From NCBI GenBank assembly GCA_023451735.1, contig JAEXYH010000001.1, positions 53,860-117,859 of the forward strand: a stretch of 64,000 bases of DNA, written 5' to 3'. The stretch's first letter is position 1; every line of letters begins with the position of its first letter. The DNA is from Pseudomonadota bacterium (lineage in GTDB: Bacteria > Pseudomonadota > Alphaproteobacteria > Rhizobiales > Rhizobiaceae). The position numbers and the translations under genes are program-made. The notes below the pieces were generated by a model. It did not search any database. It worked only from the letters and a program-made list of their open reading frames with translations, and was not told the origin of the DNA. Below, piece by piece: positions 50,825 to 59,747 of this stretch.

Positions 50825-51760
50825 TTGAAACGCACCCTTATTGCATTGCTGCTGACCGTCGCCTGGGCGGCTTCCTCCACCGGCCCGGTCATGGCCATGA
50901 CCATTGTGCCGGAAGGCAATCGCAATGTCGTGCAGCCGAAGATCCCCGGCGCTTCCGTGCGCCGCACCCGCGCAGGCCGCACCACCTTCGACGATAAATA
51001 CGACAAGATCCGCGATCTTCTGGCGACTGATAAAGCGCTGATCAGCAAGATCAAGTCCACGGCCGCGGCTTATGGCATCGATCCCATCCACATGGTCGGG
51101 GCGATCGTCGGTGAACACACCTATAATGTCGACGCCTATGACAGGCTTCAGAGCTATTACGTCAAGGCGGCAGCGTACGCCGGAAATGCTTTCCGCTTTG
51201 CTTATGAGGGTGAAAGCATCGCCGAATTCCTCGCTCGTCCGCAGTTTTCCGCCTGTGAGGGAAAGTCGGGTTCCTATGGGCTTTGGAACTGCCGCGAAGG
51301 CATCTGGGAAAAGTCGTTCCGCGGCAAAAAGGTCGACGGAAAATCCTATCCTGACAACCGTTTCAGCGCGGTCTTCTTCCAGCCCTTTTATGCCGGCCAG
51401 ACTTTCGGTCTCGGCCAGGTCAATCCGCTGACGGCCTTGATGTTGTCCGACATGGTCTCGCGCACATCCGGTTATTCGAAGCTGGATGAAAACGACGCCG
51501 CGGAAGTCTATGAAGCGATCATGGACCCCGACAAGTCGCTCGCCTATATGGCTGCCAACATCCGCCGCTCGATAGAAGACTACAAGTCGATTGCCGACGT
51601 TGATATTTCCCGCAATCCAGGCATTACCTCGACGCTCTATAATACCGGCGGCTCGGCTCAACGGGCGGCGGCTCTGAAGGCGCGGGGTGGCATGCCGGAA
51701 GAGAATTATTACGGCTGGCTCGTCAACGATAAGATCGCCGAGTTGAAATCGCTTCTGTAA
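50825..51760 (+). CDS. DUF1402 exported protein
   Basis: About 311 aa from TTG 50825. The frame is open from ATG 50720, but the 35 extra residues would bury a clear signal peptide (KRTLIALLLTVAWAASSTGP, cleavage near VMA-MT), so the internal TTG is preferred. The mature part has IDPIHMVGAIVGEHTYNVDA, a segment like the Glu-containing start of lytic transglycosylase-type domains, and FGLGQVNPLTALMLSDMVS. DUF1402 is a rhizobial family without assigned function; a wall-related periplasmic role is possible. It stands alone after hslU. Confidence 0.75.
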   Translation: MKRTLIALLLTVAWAASSTGPVMAMTIVPEGNRNVVQPKIPGASVRRTRAGRTTFDDKYDKIRDLLATDKALISKIKSTAAAYGIDPIHMVGAIVGEHTYNVDAYDRLQSYYVKAAAYAGNAFRFAYEGESIAEFLARPQFSACEGKSGSYGLWNCREGIWEKSFRGKKVDGKSYPDNRFSAVFFQPFYAGQTFGLGQVNPLTALMLSDMVSRTSGYSKLDENDAAEVYEAIMDPDKSLAYMAANIRRSIEDYKSIADVDISRNPGITSTLYNTGGSAQRAAALKARGGMPEENYYGWLVNDKIAELKSLL

Positions 51761-51774
51761 GTCCTGATATTCTT

Positions 51775-51840
51775 CTCGAGTAATTCCCAGCAAGAGTGCG
51801 AACCGGTTTTGCGTCCGGAACTGCTGCAAGGTCAGAATTC
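51775..51840 (+). repeat. Dispersed intergenic repeat, copy B
   Basis: Contains GAACCGGTTTTGCGTCCGGAA, split here as core 51800-51820, preceded by CAGCAAGAGTGC. Aligned with copy A (4446-4480) it shares almost every position over 35 bases. It fills the gap before the P450 gene, where AGGAGGG follows at 51844. Confidence 0.6.
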
Positions 51841-51856
51841 TAGAGGAGGGTTGTCT

Positions 51857-53254
51857 TTGGACATGCGCCCCGACCCCTTTGTGCCGCCGGCACCCGTGCC
51901 GCGCACCGTCCCGCCGTCACGGCTGGAAATCATCCGCACGGTCATGCGCAACCCGCTGGAACTGTGGGGGGTGCCGTCCTACACGCTGCCGTGGATCAAA
52001 ACGAAATTCTTCAAGGAACGCACGCTGATCGTCAACGATCCCGGGCTTATCCGCTACGTCCTCGTCGATAACGCCGCAAACTACGAGATGTCGGAAATCC
52101 GCCAGTTGATTCTGCGGCCGATCCTGCGCGACGGATTGCTGACGGCGGAAGGACCGGTCTGGAAGCGCTCGCGCAAGGCGATGGCGCCGGTCTTCACCCC
52201 ACGTCACTCACGCGGCTTTGCTGGCCAGATGCTGGCGAAGTCGCAAGAGTATGCGGAAAAATATGCGGAGGTCGGCACTGGCGGCGCAGTCCACGATATC
52301 TCCGTCGACATGACGGAACTCGCTTATTCGATCTTGTCCGAAACCTTGTTTTCGGGCCAGATCGTCACCCAGAGCAACAGTTTTTCCGATGATGTCGACA
52401 ACCTGCTTCACCGCATGGGCCGCGTCGACCCGATGGATTTGTTGCGCGCGCCGGCCTGGGTGCCGCGCCTGACCCGCATCGGCGGCCGCAAGGTGCTCGA
52501 GAAATTCCGCAAGATCGTCGCCGATACGATGCGGGAGCGGCAGAAGCGCATGCGCGAGACACCGAACGACGTGCCGCAGGATTTCCTCACGCTCCTGCTG
52601 CAGCTCGAAGGTCCGAACGGTCTTTCGCTGGATGAGATCGAAGACAATATCCTCACCTTCATCGGCGCCGGTCACGAGACCACCGCCCGCGCTCTTGCCT
52701 GGACGCTGTATTGCGTCGCCCATTCGCCGCATGTGCGAGACGCGATGGAAAAGGAAATCGACCAGGTTCTGGCCACCGGTGCCGAACCGGTGGAATGGCT
52801 GGAGTTGATGCCCTGGGTTCGCGCTTCCTTCGAGGAGGCGCTCAGGCTTTACCCGCCGGCGCCCTCGCTCAACCGGGCGGCGATTGCCGATGACCGTTGG
52901 ACGAGCCCGACAGGCGAGAGCATCGAGATTGAAGCGGGCGTCACCATTCTTGTCATGCCCTGGACACTCCATCGCCACGAACTCTACTGGGAAAAGCCGC
53001 GCGCTTTCATGCCGGAACGCTTTCTCCCGGAAAATCGCGGCAAGATTGGCCGTTTCCAGTATCTGCCCTTCGGTGCCGGCCCTCGCACCTGTATCGGCGC
53101 AACCTTCGCCATGCAGGAAGCGGTGATTGCGCTCGCCGTGCTGATGAAACGTTACCGGTTCGATGCCTTGCCGGATACCGAGATCTGGCCGGTGCAGAAA
53201 CTGACAACCCAGCCGCAGGACGGAATGCCGATGCGAGTCAGTCTCAGGCCCTGA
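51857..53254 (+). CDS. Cytochrome P450
   Basis: About 465 aa, soluble, no membrane anchor. The I-helix oxygen-activation motif is LTFIGAGHETTARALAWTL, the K-helix ExxR is SFEEALRLYPPAPSLNR, the PERF region is FMPERFLPENRG, and the heme loop FGAGPRTCIGATFA has the Cys ligand. The overall pattern is that of CYP102/CYP4-like class II-type P450s found in bacteria, but the substrate cannot be told. No ferredoxin or reductase gene is adjacent. The start is TTG 51857, six bases after AGGAGGG, or ATG 51863. Confidence 0.93.
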   Translation: MDMRPDPFVPPAPVPRTVPPSRLEIIRTVMRNPLELWGVPSYTLPWIKTKFFKERTLIVNDPGLIRYVLVDNAANYEMSEIRQLILRPILRDGLLTAEGPVWKRSRKAMAPVFTPRHSRGFAGQMLAKSQEYAEKYAEVGTGGAVHDISVDMTELAYSILSETLFSGQIVTQSNSFSDDVDNLLHRMGRVDPMDLLRAPAWVPRLTRIGGRKVLEKFRKIVADTMRERQKRMRETPNDVPQDFLTLLLQLEGPNGLSLDEIEDNILTFIGAGHETTARALAWTLYCVAHSPHVRDAMEKEIDQVLATGAEPVEWLELMPWVRASFEEALRLYPPAPSLNRAAIADDRWTSPTGESIEIEAGVTILVMPWTLHRHELYWEKPRAFMPERFLPENRGKIGRFQYLPFGAGPRTCIGATFAMQEAVIALAVLMKRYRFDALPDTEIWPVQKLTTQPQDGMPMRVSLRP

Positions 53255-53340
53255 CCGCGACAGAACATGTCTTTGCCGGTCGATTGATCCTGCCGCGCCA
53301 TGCTTTATTGATTGCTGCATAAGGATTTGGGAATTCTTGC

Positions 53341-55350
53341 GTGGCTTCACCTCTTCTTCTCGGCATCGATACCGGCGGCACCTACACGGATGCCGTTCTT
53401 TTCCGTGAGGAGGAGGGGGTGATTGCCAAGGCGAAATCGCTCACCACCCGGCATGATCTCTCTCAGGGTATAGCTGGCGCCGTTGATGCGACACTGGCAA
53501 AGAACGGTATCCTCTCGTCCGAAATCGCCATGGTGTCGTTGTCGACGACGCTTGCGACCAATGCCTTGGTTGAAGGGCAGGGAGGCCGGGCAGCTTTGGT
53601 GATGATCGGCTTTGGCCCGGACGATATCGCGCGTGGTGGACTGTCGGATGCTCTCGGCACCGATCCGGTGATCTTTCTCCCCGGTGGCCACGATGTCCAT
53701 GGCAACGAAACACCGCTCGACATGACAGCGCTGGATGAAGCTTTGCCGGCACTTGGTCCGAGCGTTTCGTCCTTCGCCATCGCGGGTTATTTTGCCGTCC
53801 GGAATCCGGCTCATGAAATCAGGGTGAGGGATCGGATCCGCCAACTTGAGCACAAACCTGTCACCTGCAGCCACGAGCTGTCATCCAGGTTGGGCGGCCC
53901 GCGGCGTGCCTTGACGACGTTGCTCAACGCTCGCCTTGTCTCGATCATTGACCGCCTGATCGGTTCAACGGAGGATTTTCTCGAAAAATCCGGCATCCGT
54001 GCGCCCCTCATGGTGGTGCGGGGCGACGGCGCATTGATGTCTTCTGCCGAAGCGCGGTTGCGGCCAATCGAAACCATCCTGTCTGGTCCGGCCGCAAGCC
54101 TTGTCGGCGCGCGTTATCTCACCGGGCTCGATGAGGCGGTCGTGTCCGATATCGGCGGCACGACGACGGATGTCGCCGTTCTTGAAGGCGGCCGGCCGAA
54201 GCTTGCACCGGATGGCGCGAATGTCGGCGGCCATGAGACGATGGTTGAAGCGGTCGCCTTACGCACCTTTGGCCTCGGCGGTGATTCGGAAGTGCATATC
54301 GATGATCGCGGGTTGGAGGCCAAAATCACACTTGGCCCAAGGCGCCTTCTGCCTCTCAGCCTTCTTGCTGCGACCTATGGCGATAGCGTGCTCTCAACTC
54401 TGGATATGCAGCTCCGCGCCACCCATGCCGGACGACACAATGGCCGCTTCGCCGTCCGGATCTCGATGGACGAGACTTCGAGCGGGGGCCTCCAGCCGCA
54501 GGAACGAGCGCTCCTTGCGCGGCTAGGTTCGACACCCGTGGCTCTGAACGCGCTGTTGGCGATGAATTCCCAGAGGGCCGTACTCGATCGGCTTGTCGGC
54601 CGCGGGCTCGTACACCTGAGCGGCATCACGCCATCCGACGCGCTGCATGTGCTGGAGCAACAGGGCCAGTGGAGTGTCGAAGCGGCGCGACTTGGACTTG
54701 TGATCGCAGCACGGAGAAAAAACGGAGCCGGGCGCCAGATCGCTGCGACTGCGGAGGAACTGGCCGGACAGATCGTCGACAGGCTCACCCGCCAGTCTGC
54801 CGAGGTCGTGCTTTCGGCCTGCCTTGCGGAAGACGGCGCCGAAGCAATCGATCCGTCAGTCTCACTGGCCGTCGAGCGCGCGCTCAAGCGCACGCCCGGT
54901 ATAGTGCGGTTTTCCATCGCGCTCGACCGGCCGCTTGTCGGCCTCGGTGCTTCGGCGCCGGTCTATTATCCGGCAATTGCCGATATGCTCGGGGCCGAAT
55001 CGGTGATCCCGGCGGACGCGGATGTTGCCAATGCCATCGGTGCAGTCGTCGGCCATATAAGGGTCGCTGCCACGGTCACTGTCACATCGCCGGAAGAGGG
55101 GCTTTACGTCATCACTGGTGCCGGCGAGACGGCCACGGTGGTCGGCGAGGCCAACGCGCTGGATGCCGCCCGCCAACGGGCAGTGTTCGCCGCCCGCGAC
55201 AAGGCACGGCAGGAAGGCGCTGTAGATATCCTGATCTCCATCGAAGAGGAAATTCTGGCACCCGAGGTGGAGGGCACAAGAAAGCTCGTCGAAGCACGGA
55301 TCATCGCAACCGCCACGGGCCGCCCGCGAATGACCCATTCGCAACCTTGA
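53341..55350 (+). CDS. Hydantoinase/5-oxoprolinase family protein (HyuA-like)
   Basis: 669 aa. N-terminal Hydant_A_N with LGIDTGGTYTDAVLF and LSTTLATNALVEGQGGRAA. The Hydantoinase_A domain shows VVSDIGGTTTDVAVLEGGRP, an actin-like ATPase phosphate loop. Such subunits normally pair with a HyuB subunit to hydrolyse 5-oxoproline or hydantoins with ATP; no HyuB gene is next to it, so the substrate is unknown. The start is GTG 53341. It lies 86 bases after the P450 and 94 before glcB. Confidence 0.88.
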   Translation: MASPLLLGIDTGGTYTDAVLFREEEGVIAKAKSLTTRHDLSQGIAGAVDATLAKNGILSSEIAMVSLSTTLATNALVEGQGGRAALVMIGFGPDDIARGGLSDALGTDPVIFLPGGHDVHGNETPLDMTALDEALPALGPSVSSFAIAGYFAVRNPAHEIRVRDRIRQLEHKPVTCSHELSSRLGGPRRALTTLLNARLVSIIDRLIGSTEDFLEKSGIRAPLMVVRGDGALMSSAEARLRPIETILSGPAASLVGARYLTGLDEAVVSDIGGTTTDVAVLEGGRPKLAPDGANVGGHETMVEAVALRTFGLGGDSEVHIDDRGLEAKITLGPRRLLPLSLLAATYGDSVLSTLDMQLRATHAGRHNGRFAVRISMDETSSGGLQPQERALLARLGSTPVALNALLAMNSQRAVLDRLVGRGLVHLSGITPSDALHVLEQQGQWSVEAARLGLVIAARRKNGAGRQIAATAEELAGQIVDRLTRQSAEVVLSACLAEDGAEAIDPSVSLAVERALKRTPGIVRFSIALDRPLVGLGASAPVYYPAIADMLGAESVIPADADVANAIGAVVGHIRVAATVTVTSPEEGLYVITGAGETATVVGEANALDAARQRAVFAARDKARQEGAVDILISIEEEILAPEVEGTRKLVEARIIATATGRPRMTHSQP

Positions 55351-55444
55351 CTGAACCGTCTTGGGCTTTCGGCGCATTGACACCCGACATGTCGCGGGCA
55401 AAGTGACGACACGGAAAACCAAAAACATCTGAGGGAGAAGCCGC

Positions 55445-57613
55445 ATGGCACGCAAGGACATCGCCGGTCTGCAGATTGACGAACGGCTCTATCGTTTCCT
55501 GGTGGAGGAAGCTTTGCCGGAGACGGGCGTGGAAGCTGACCGGTTCTTCGAGGGGTTTTCGCAGATCATCCATGGCCTCGCGCCGAGGAACCGCGAGCTT
55601 TTAGGCAAGCGCGATGATTTCCAGCTGAAGATCGACGACTGGTATCGGGCCAATGGCGCTCCGACCGATCTGGCTGTTTACGAAAATTTCCTGCGCGATA
55701 TTGGCTACCTGCTGCCAGAAGGCCCTGATTTCTCCGTCTCGACCGAAAACGTCGATCCGGAAATCGCCGTGATCGCCGGGCCGCAGCTCGTCGTGCCGGT
55801 CATGAATGCCCGTTATGCCCTCAATGCTGCCAATGCCCGCTGGGGTTCACTCTACGATGCGCTTTACGGCACCGATGCGATCCCGGAAGAAGGTGGTTCG
55901 GAGAAGGGCAAGGGTTATAATCCTGCCCGTGGCGCCATGGTCATCGCCTGGGTGCGAGATTTCCTCGATCGGTCTGCGCCGCTTTCCGGTGCAAGCTGGA
56001 AGGACGCCGCATCGTTTAAGGTTGAGTCTTCAGCCTTGTTCGTCACGCTCACGAATGGACAGGTGACAGGTCTCACCGATCCAGCACAGTTCGCCGGCTA
56101 TCTGGGCGAGACCGGAGCGCCGACGCAGATTCTTCTGAAGAAGAACAATCTTCATGTCGAGATCCTCATCGATCCGACCACAGCGATCGGCAAGGAGGAC
56201 CCCGCGCATATCTCCGACGTTTGGGCCGAATCGGCGATCACCACGATCATGGATTGCGAGGATTCTGTTGCCGCCGTCGATGCCGAAGACAAGGTCGTTG
56301 TCTATCGAAACTGGCTCGGCCTGATGAAGGGCGACCTGACGGAAGAGGTTGCAAAGGGCGGCAAGACGTTTACGCGAAAGCTCAACCCCGACCTGGAGTA
56401 CACGGCAGCGGATGGTTCCAGGTTCGAGCTGAAATGCCGCTCGTTGATGCTGATCCGCAATGTCGGCCACCTGATGACCAATCCGGCAATCCTCGACCGC
56501 GATGGAAACGAAGTGCCGGAAGGCATCATGGATGCGATGGTGACGGCGCTGATCGCCATCCATGATGTGGGGCTGAATGGGCGGAAGAAGAATTCCCGTC
56601 ACCGCTCCATGTATGTGGTGAAGCCGAAGATGCATGGCCCGGAAGAGGTTGCTTTCGCCGCCGAGATCTTCACGCGTGTCGAGCAGGCACTTGGCCTGCC
56701 TAAGAACACCATGAAAATGGGCATCATGGACGAGGAACGCCGCACGACGGTCAACCTCAAGGAAGCGATCCGCGCCGCGAAAGACCGGGTCGTTTTCATC
56801 AATACCGGCTTCCTCGATCGCACCGGCGACGAGATCCACACCTCGATGGAAGCCGGCCCCATGATCCGCAAGGGTGACATGAAACAGGCCGCCTGGATCG
56901 CGGCCTACGAAAACTGGAATGTCGATATCGGCCTGGAATGCGGCCTGTCCGGCCACGCCCAGATCGGCAAGGGCATGTGGGCCATGCCGGACCTGATGGC
57001 AGCGATGCTGGAACAGAAGATCGGCCACCCGAAGGCCGGTGCCAACACCGCCTGGGTTCCGTCACCGACCGCAGCAACTCTGCATGCCACCCACTATCAT
57101 ACGGTCGATGTGGCGGCAGTCCAGAAGAGCCTGAAAAACCGCGCCCGCGCAAAACTCGCCGATATCCTTTCCGTGCCGGTCGCGCCGCGGCCCAACTGGA
57201 CGCCGGAGGAGATCCAGCGCGAACTCGACAACAATGCGCAGGGTATTCTGGGCTATGTCGTCCGCTGGATTGATCAGGGCGTCGGCTGCTCCAAGGTGCC
57301 GGACATCAACAATGTCGGGCTGATGGAAGACCGCGCCACCCTGCGCATCTCGGCCCAGCACATGGCCAACTGGCTGCATCACAAGGTCGTGACGGAGGAT
57401 CAGATCGTCGAGACGATGAAGCGCATGGCGAAAGTGGTCGATGGCCAGAACGCGGGCGATCCGCTGTATGTGCCGATGGCGACGGATTTCGAAAGCTCAG
57501 TCGCTTTCCAGGCTGCCCTTGATCTCGTGCTCAAGGGGCGCGAGCAACCGAACGGCTATACCGAGCCGGTTCTGCACCGCAGAAGATTGGAGTTGAAGGC
57601 GAAGGCTGGTTGA
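55445..57613 (+). CDS. glcB: Malate synthase G
   Basis: 722 aa, the long G isoform. It condenses glyoxylate and acetyl-CoA to malate. Landmarks are ITTIMDCEDSVAAVDAEDKV (catalytic Asp/Glu region), MLIRNVGHLMTNPAILD, KMGIMDEERRTTVNLKEAI, FINTGFLDRTGDEIHTSMEA and the CoA-site GANTAWVPSPTAATLHATHYH. The start has GAGGGAGAAG upstream. Isocitrate lyase is not in the window; glyoxylate from glycolate or purine breakdown could feed it. A terminator follows. Confidence 0.97.
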   Translation: MARKDIAGLQIDERLYRFLVEEALPETGVEADRFFEGFSQIIHGLAPRNRELLGKRDDFQLKIDDWYRANGAPTDLAVYENFLRDIGYLLPEGPDFSVSTENVDPEIAVIAGPQLVVPVMNARYALNAANARWGSLYDALYGTDAIPEEGGSEKGKGYNPARGAMVIAWVRDFLDRSAPLSGASWKDAASFKVESSALFVTLTNGQVTGLTDPAQFAGYLGETGAPTQILLKKNNLHVEILIDPTTAIGKEDPAHISDVWAESAITTIMDCEDSVAAVDAEDKVVVYRNWLGLMKGDLTEEVAKGGKTFTRKLNPDLEYTAADGSRFELKCRSLMLIRNVGHLMTNPAILDRDGNEVPEGIMDAMVTALIAIHDVGLNGRKKNSRHRSMYVVKPKMHGPEEVAFAAEIFTRVEQALGLPKNTMKMGIMDEERRTTVNLKEAIRAAKDRVVFINTGFLDRTGDEIHTSMEAGPMIRKGDMKQAAWIAAYENWNVDIGLECGLSGHAQIGKGMWAMPDLMAAMLEQKIGHPKAGANTAWVPSPTAATLHATHYHTVDVAAVQKSLKNRARAKLADILSVPVAPRPNWTPEEIQRELDNNAQGILGYVVRWIDQGVGCSKVPDINNVGLMEDRATLRISAQHMANWLHHKVVTEDQIVETMKRMAKVVDGQNAGDPLYVPMATDFESSVAFQAALDLVLKGREQPNGYTEPVLHRRRLELKAKAG

Positions 57614-57635
57614 TCCGACGTCACGTAGAAGCAAC

Positions 57636-57671
57636 AAAAAAGCCGCCGGGAACATCTCTCGGCGGCTTTTT
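57636..57671. terminator. Bidirectional terminator between glcB and L,D-transpeptidase
   Basis: Stem AGCCGCCG (57641-57648) / CGGCGGCT (57660-57667), A-run before and T-run after. Confidence 0.88.
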
Positions 57672-57692
57672 CTGTTTCAGGATTTACCAGCC

Positions 57693-58364
57693 TTACTGGA
57701 TCACGACGACCTTGGTGGCCTTGCCCGGACGGACGCGGCTGTAGAGATCGATCACGTCCTGGTTCATCAGGCGGATGCAGCCGGAGGAAGCAGCCGTTCC
57801 GATCGACGCCCATTCCGGCGTGCCGTGCAGGCGGAACAGCGTATCCTGGCCTTTTTCGTTGAACAGATACATGGCGCGTGCGCCGAGCGGATTGTTCAGC
57901 CCCGGCCCCATGCCGTTCTCGACATATTTCGCGACATCCGGCTTGCGGGCAGCCATTTCCTTCGGCGGATGCCAGGTCGGCCATTCCTGCTTCCAGGCAA
58001 CATAGGCGGTGCCCGACCATGCAAAGCCAGCTTTGCCGACGCCGATGCCATAGCGCACCGCGCGGCCGCCCGGCAGGATGTAATAGAGATGGCGCTCGCG
58101 CGTGTTGACGATAACCGTGCCCGGCTTTTCCGCAGTCTCGTAATTGACGATCTGGCGGACGAACTCCTGCTTGACCCGGTTGATCGGGATGGCCGGCAGG
58201 GTATAGCCTGCGTCGGTCACCGAACCGTAGGAGTCGGTGAAGATCTGGGCCGTCTCGACGCGAACCGGTGCGTCTGTCTTGGCTGTTTCTGACGTGGTCG
58301 AGCAGCCGGCCAGGGCAGCGGTTGCCAACAGGCCGATTGCAAGCATGCTGTTGCGAAAGCGCAT
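57693..58364 (-). CDS. L,D-transpeptidase (YkuD), lipoprotein
   Basis: 223 aa. A signal peptide with lipobox LAGC (Cys at about residue 20) precedes a YkuD domain (about residues 80-223). The active site is HGTPEWASIGTAASSGCIRL, with Cys in SGCIR. These enzymes form 3-3 cross-links or attach proteins to peptidoglycan; in Rhizobiales, which grow from one pole, L,D-transpeptidases are numerous and important. The upstream region between this gene and mmcB is divergent. Confidence 0.93.
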   Translation of the reverse strand: MRFRNSMLAIGLLATAALAGCSTTSETAKTDAPVRVETAQIFTDSYGSVTDAGYTLPAIPINRVKQEFVRQIVNYETAEKPGTVIVNTRERHLYYILPGGRAVRYGIGVGKAGFAWSGTAYVAWKQEWPTWHPPKEMAARKPDVAKYVENGMGPGLNNPLGARAMYLFNEKGQDTLFRLHGTPEWASIGTAASSGCIRLMNQDVIDLYSRVRPGKATKVVVIQ

Positions 58365-58550
58365 GGATATCTCTTGGTGAAAGAATCGATTGAAATGGCG
58401 TCAAGGCGCCGTCGAAAACTTTATTTTCCATTCGATTGCGGTTGGCAAGTTGCACAAGCATTTGGCGCGTCGGCAGCCGTCGAATTGAAAAGGCCATTGT
58501 GTTTTTGCAACATTCATAATGCTGCCCTGTATAACGGCTAGGGAACCGAC

Positions 58551-59039
58551 ATGACGATATTGAGTGTCGTGAACGACAATCCCCTGATCGACGGCCGCCA
58601 GTCGGCCCGCGCAATGATGGTTCGCAAGGGTGTGCAGATCCTGCTTCATGATATGAGGCATGCGGTTCTGCCCGAATTCGTGTTGCGCAGTGGCCGCCGC
58701 GCCGACCTGATTACAGTGTCGGATAAGGGAGAAATCTGGATTGTCGAGATAAAGACGTCGATCGAGGATTTCCGTATCGACCGCAAATGGCCGGACTATC
58801 GCGCCTATTGCGACAGGCTTCTGTTTGCCACGCACAAGGATGTACCGCTCGAAATTTTCCCTGAGGATTGCGGTCTGGTGTTATCGGACGGCTATGGTGC
58901 ACATCTCTTACGCGACGCACCCGAACACAAGCTCGCTACGGCGACCCGCAAGTCGCTGATGCTCGATTTTTCACGCGCCGCCGCCCATCGCCTGATGATG
59001 GCGGAATGGTCGACCGGCAAGAGCTTCGATGACGTGTAG
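58551..59039 (+). CDS. mmcB: MmcB family DNA repair protein
   Basis: 162 aa. The whole protein is a PD-(D/E)XK-like nuclease fold: RSGRRADLITVSDKGEIWIV then EIKTSIEDFRIDRKWPDYR, where the Asp and the E-x-K form the nuclease-type motif. In Caulobacter mmcB is a CtrA-regulated DNA-repair gene found by mitomycin C sensitivity. It is a single gene, divergent from the L,D-transpeptidase and convergent with actR. Confidence 0.85.
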   Translation: MTILSVVNDNPLIDGRQSARAMMVRKGVQILLHDMRHAVLPEFVLRSGRRADLITVSDKGEIWIVEIKTSIEDFRIDRKWPDYRAYCDRLLFATHKDVPLEIFPEDCGLVLSDGYGAHLLRDAPEHKLATATRKSLMLDFSRAAAHRLMMAEWSTGKSFDDV

Positions 59040-59108
59040 ATCCGTCGGATCGGTAGCCTGGGTCCGCAATCGCATGAAACAGATGGTTCGCAGGCCCCGA
59101 CGGGCGCC

Positions 59109-59684
59109 TTACTTCGGCGCCCGCTTTGCGAGTATGCGTTGCAATGTACGGCGATGCATGTTGAGGCGTCTTGCCGTTTCTGAAACATTGCGTTCGCACA
59201 TCTCGTAGACGCGCTGAATATGTTCCCAACGCACGCGATCCGCCGACATCGGATTTTCCGGCAGGTCTGCCTTTTCCCCGGGGCGCTGCGTCAACGCGTT
59301 GAACACGTCATCGGCATCGGCAGGCTTGGACAGATAGTCGACGGCGCCCAGCTTGACCGCGGTCACGGCAGTGGCAATGTTTCCGTAGCCGGTCAGTACG
59401 ATGACGCGTGTATCCTGACGGAACTGCCGGATCGTCTCGATCACGTCGAGACCGTTTCCGTCGCCCAGACGAAGGTCGACGACAGCATATTTCGGTGCCT
59501 TTTGGCGTACTTTGGCGATGCCTTCGGCGACCGTTTCCGCAGCTTCGACGGTAAAGCCGCGCGTTTCCATGGCGCGCGCCAGGCGGCGCAGAAACGGCCC
59601 GTCATCGTCAACGATCAACAGCGAAGGATCGGAACCAATAAAGTCCTCGTTCTGAGGATTGGATTGCGGCAGTGTTGTTTCCAT
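59109..59684 (-). CDS. actR: Response regulator ActR (RegA/PrrA family)
   Basis: 191 aa. The receiver has LLIVDDDGPFLRRLARAMET, the phosphorylated Asp in YAVVDLRLGDGNGLDVIE, and VKLGAVDYLSKPADADDVF. A Fis-type HTH ends the protein: CERNVSETARRLNMHRRTLQ. The proline-rich linker of this family is short here. ActR controls redox, acid-tolerance and CO2/nitrogen genes. ATG 59684 has GGAG seven bases upstream; ATG 59690 is too close to it. It follows actS on the same strand. Confidence 0.94.
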   Translation of the reverse strand: METTLPQSNPQNEDFIGSDPSLLIVDDDGPFLRRLARAMETRGFTVEAAETVAEGIAKVRQKAPKYAVVDLRLGDGNGLDVIETIRQFRQDTRVIVLTGYGNIATAVTAVKLGAVDYLSKPADADDVFNALTQRPGEKADLPENPMSADRVRWEHIQRVYEMCERNVSETARRLNMHRRTLQRILAKRAPK

Positions 59685-59747
59685 CTTCATTCTCCGGGAT
59701 CGATGGATCCCAATTATCATATAGAACGCGATAAAATTGGAGCTAGA

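Noticed and set aside
56030..57028. 332-codon minus-strand frame opposite glcB
   Set aside because: Shadow of glcB with no recognisable domain.
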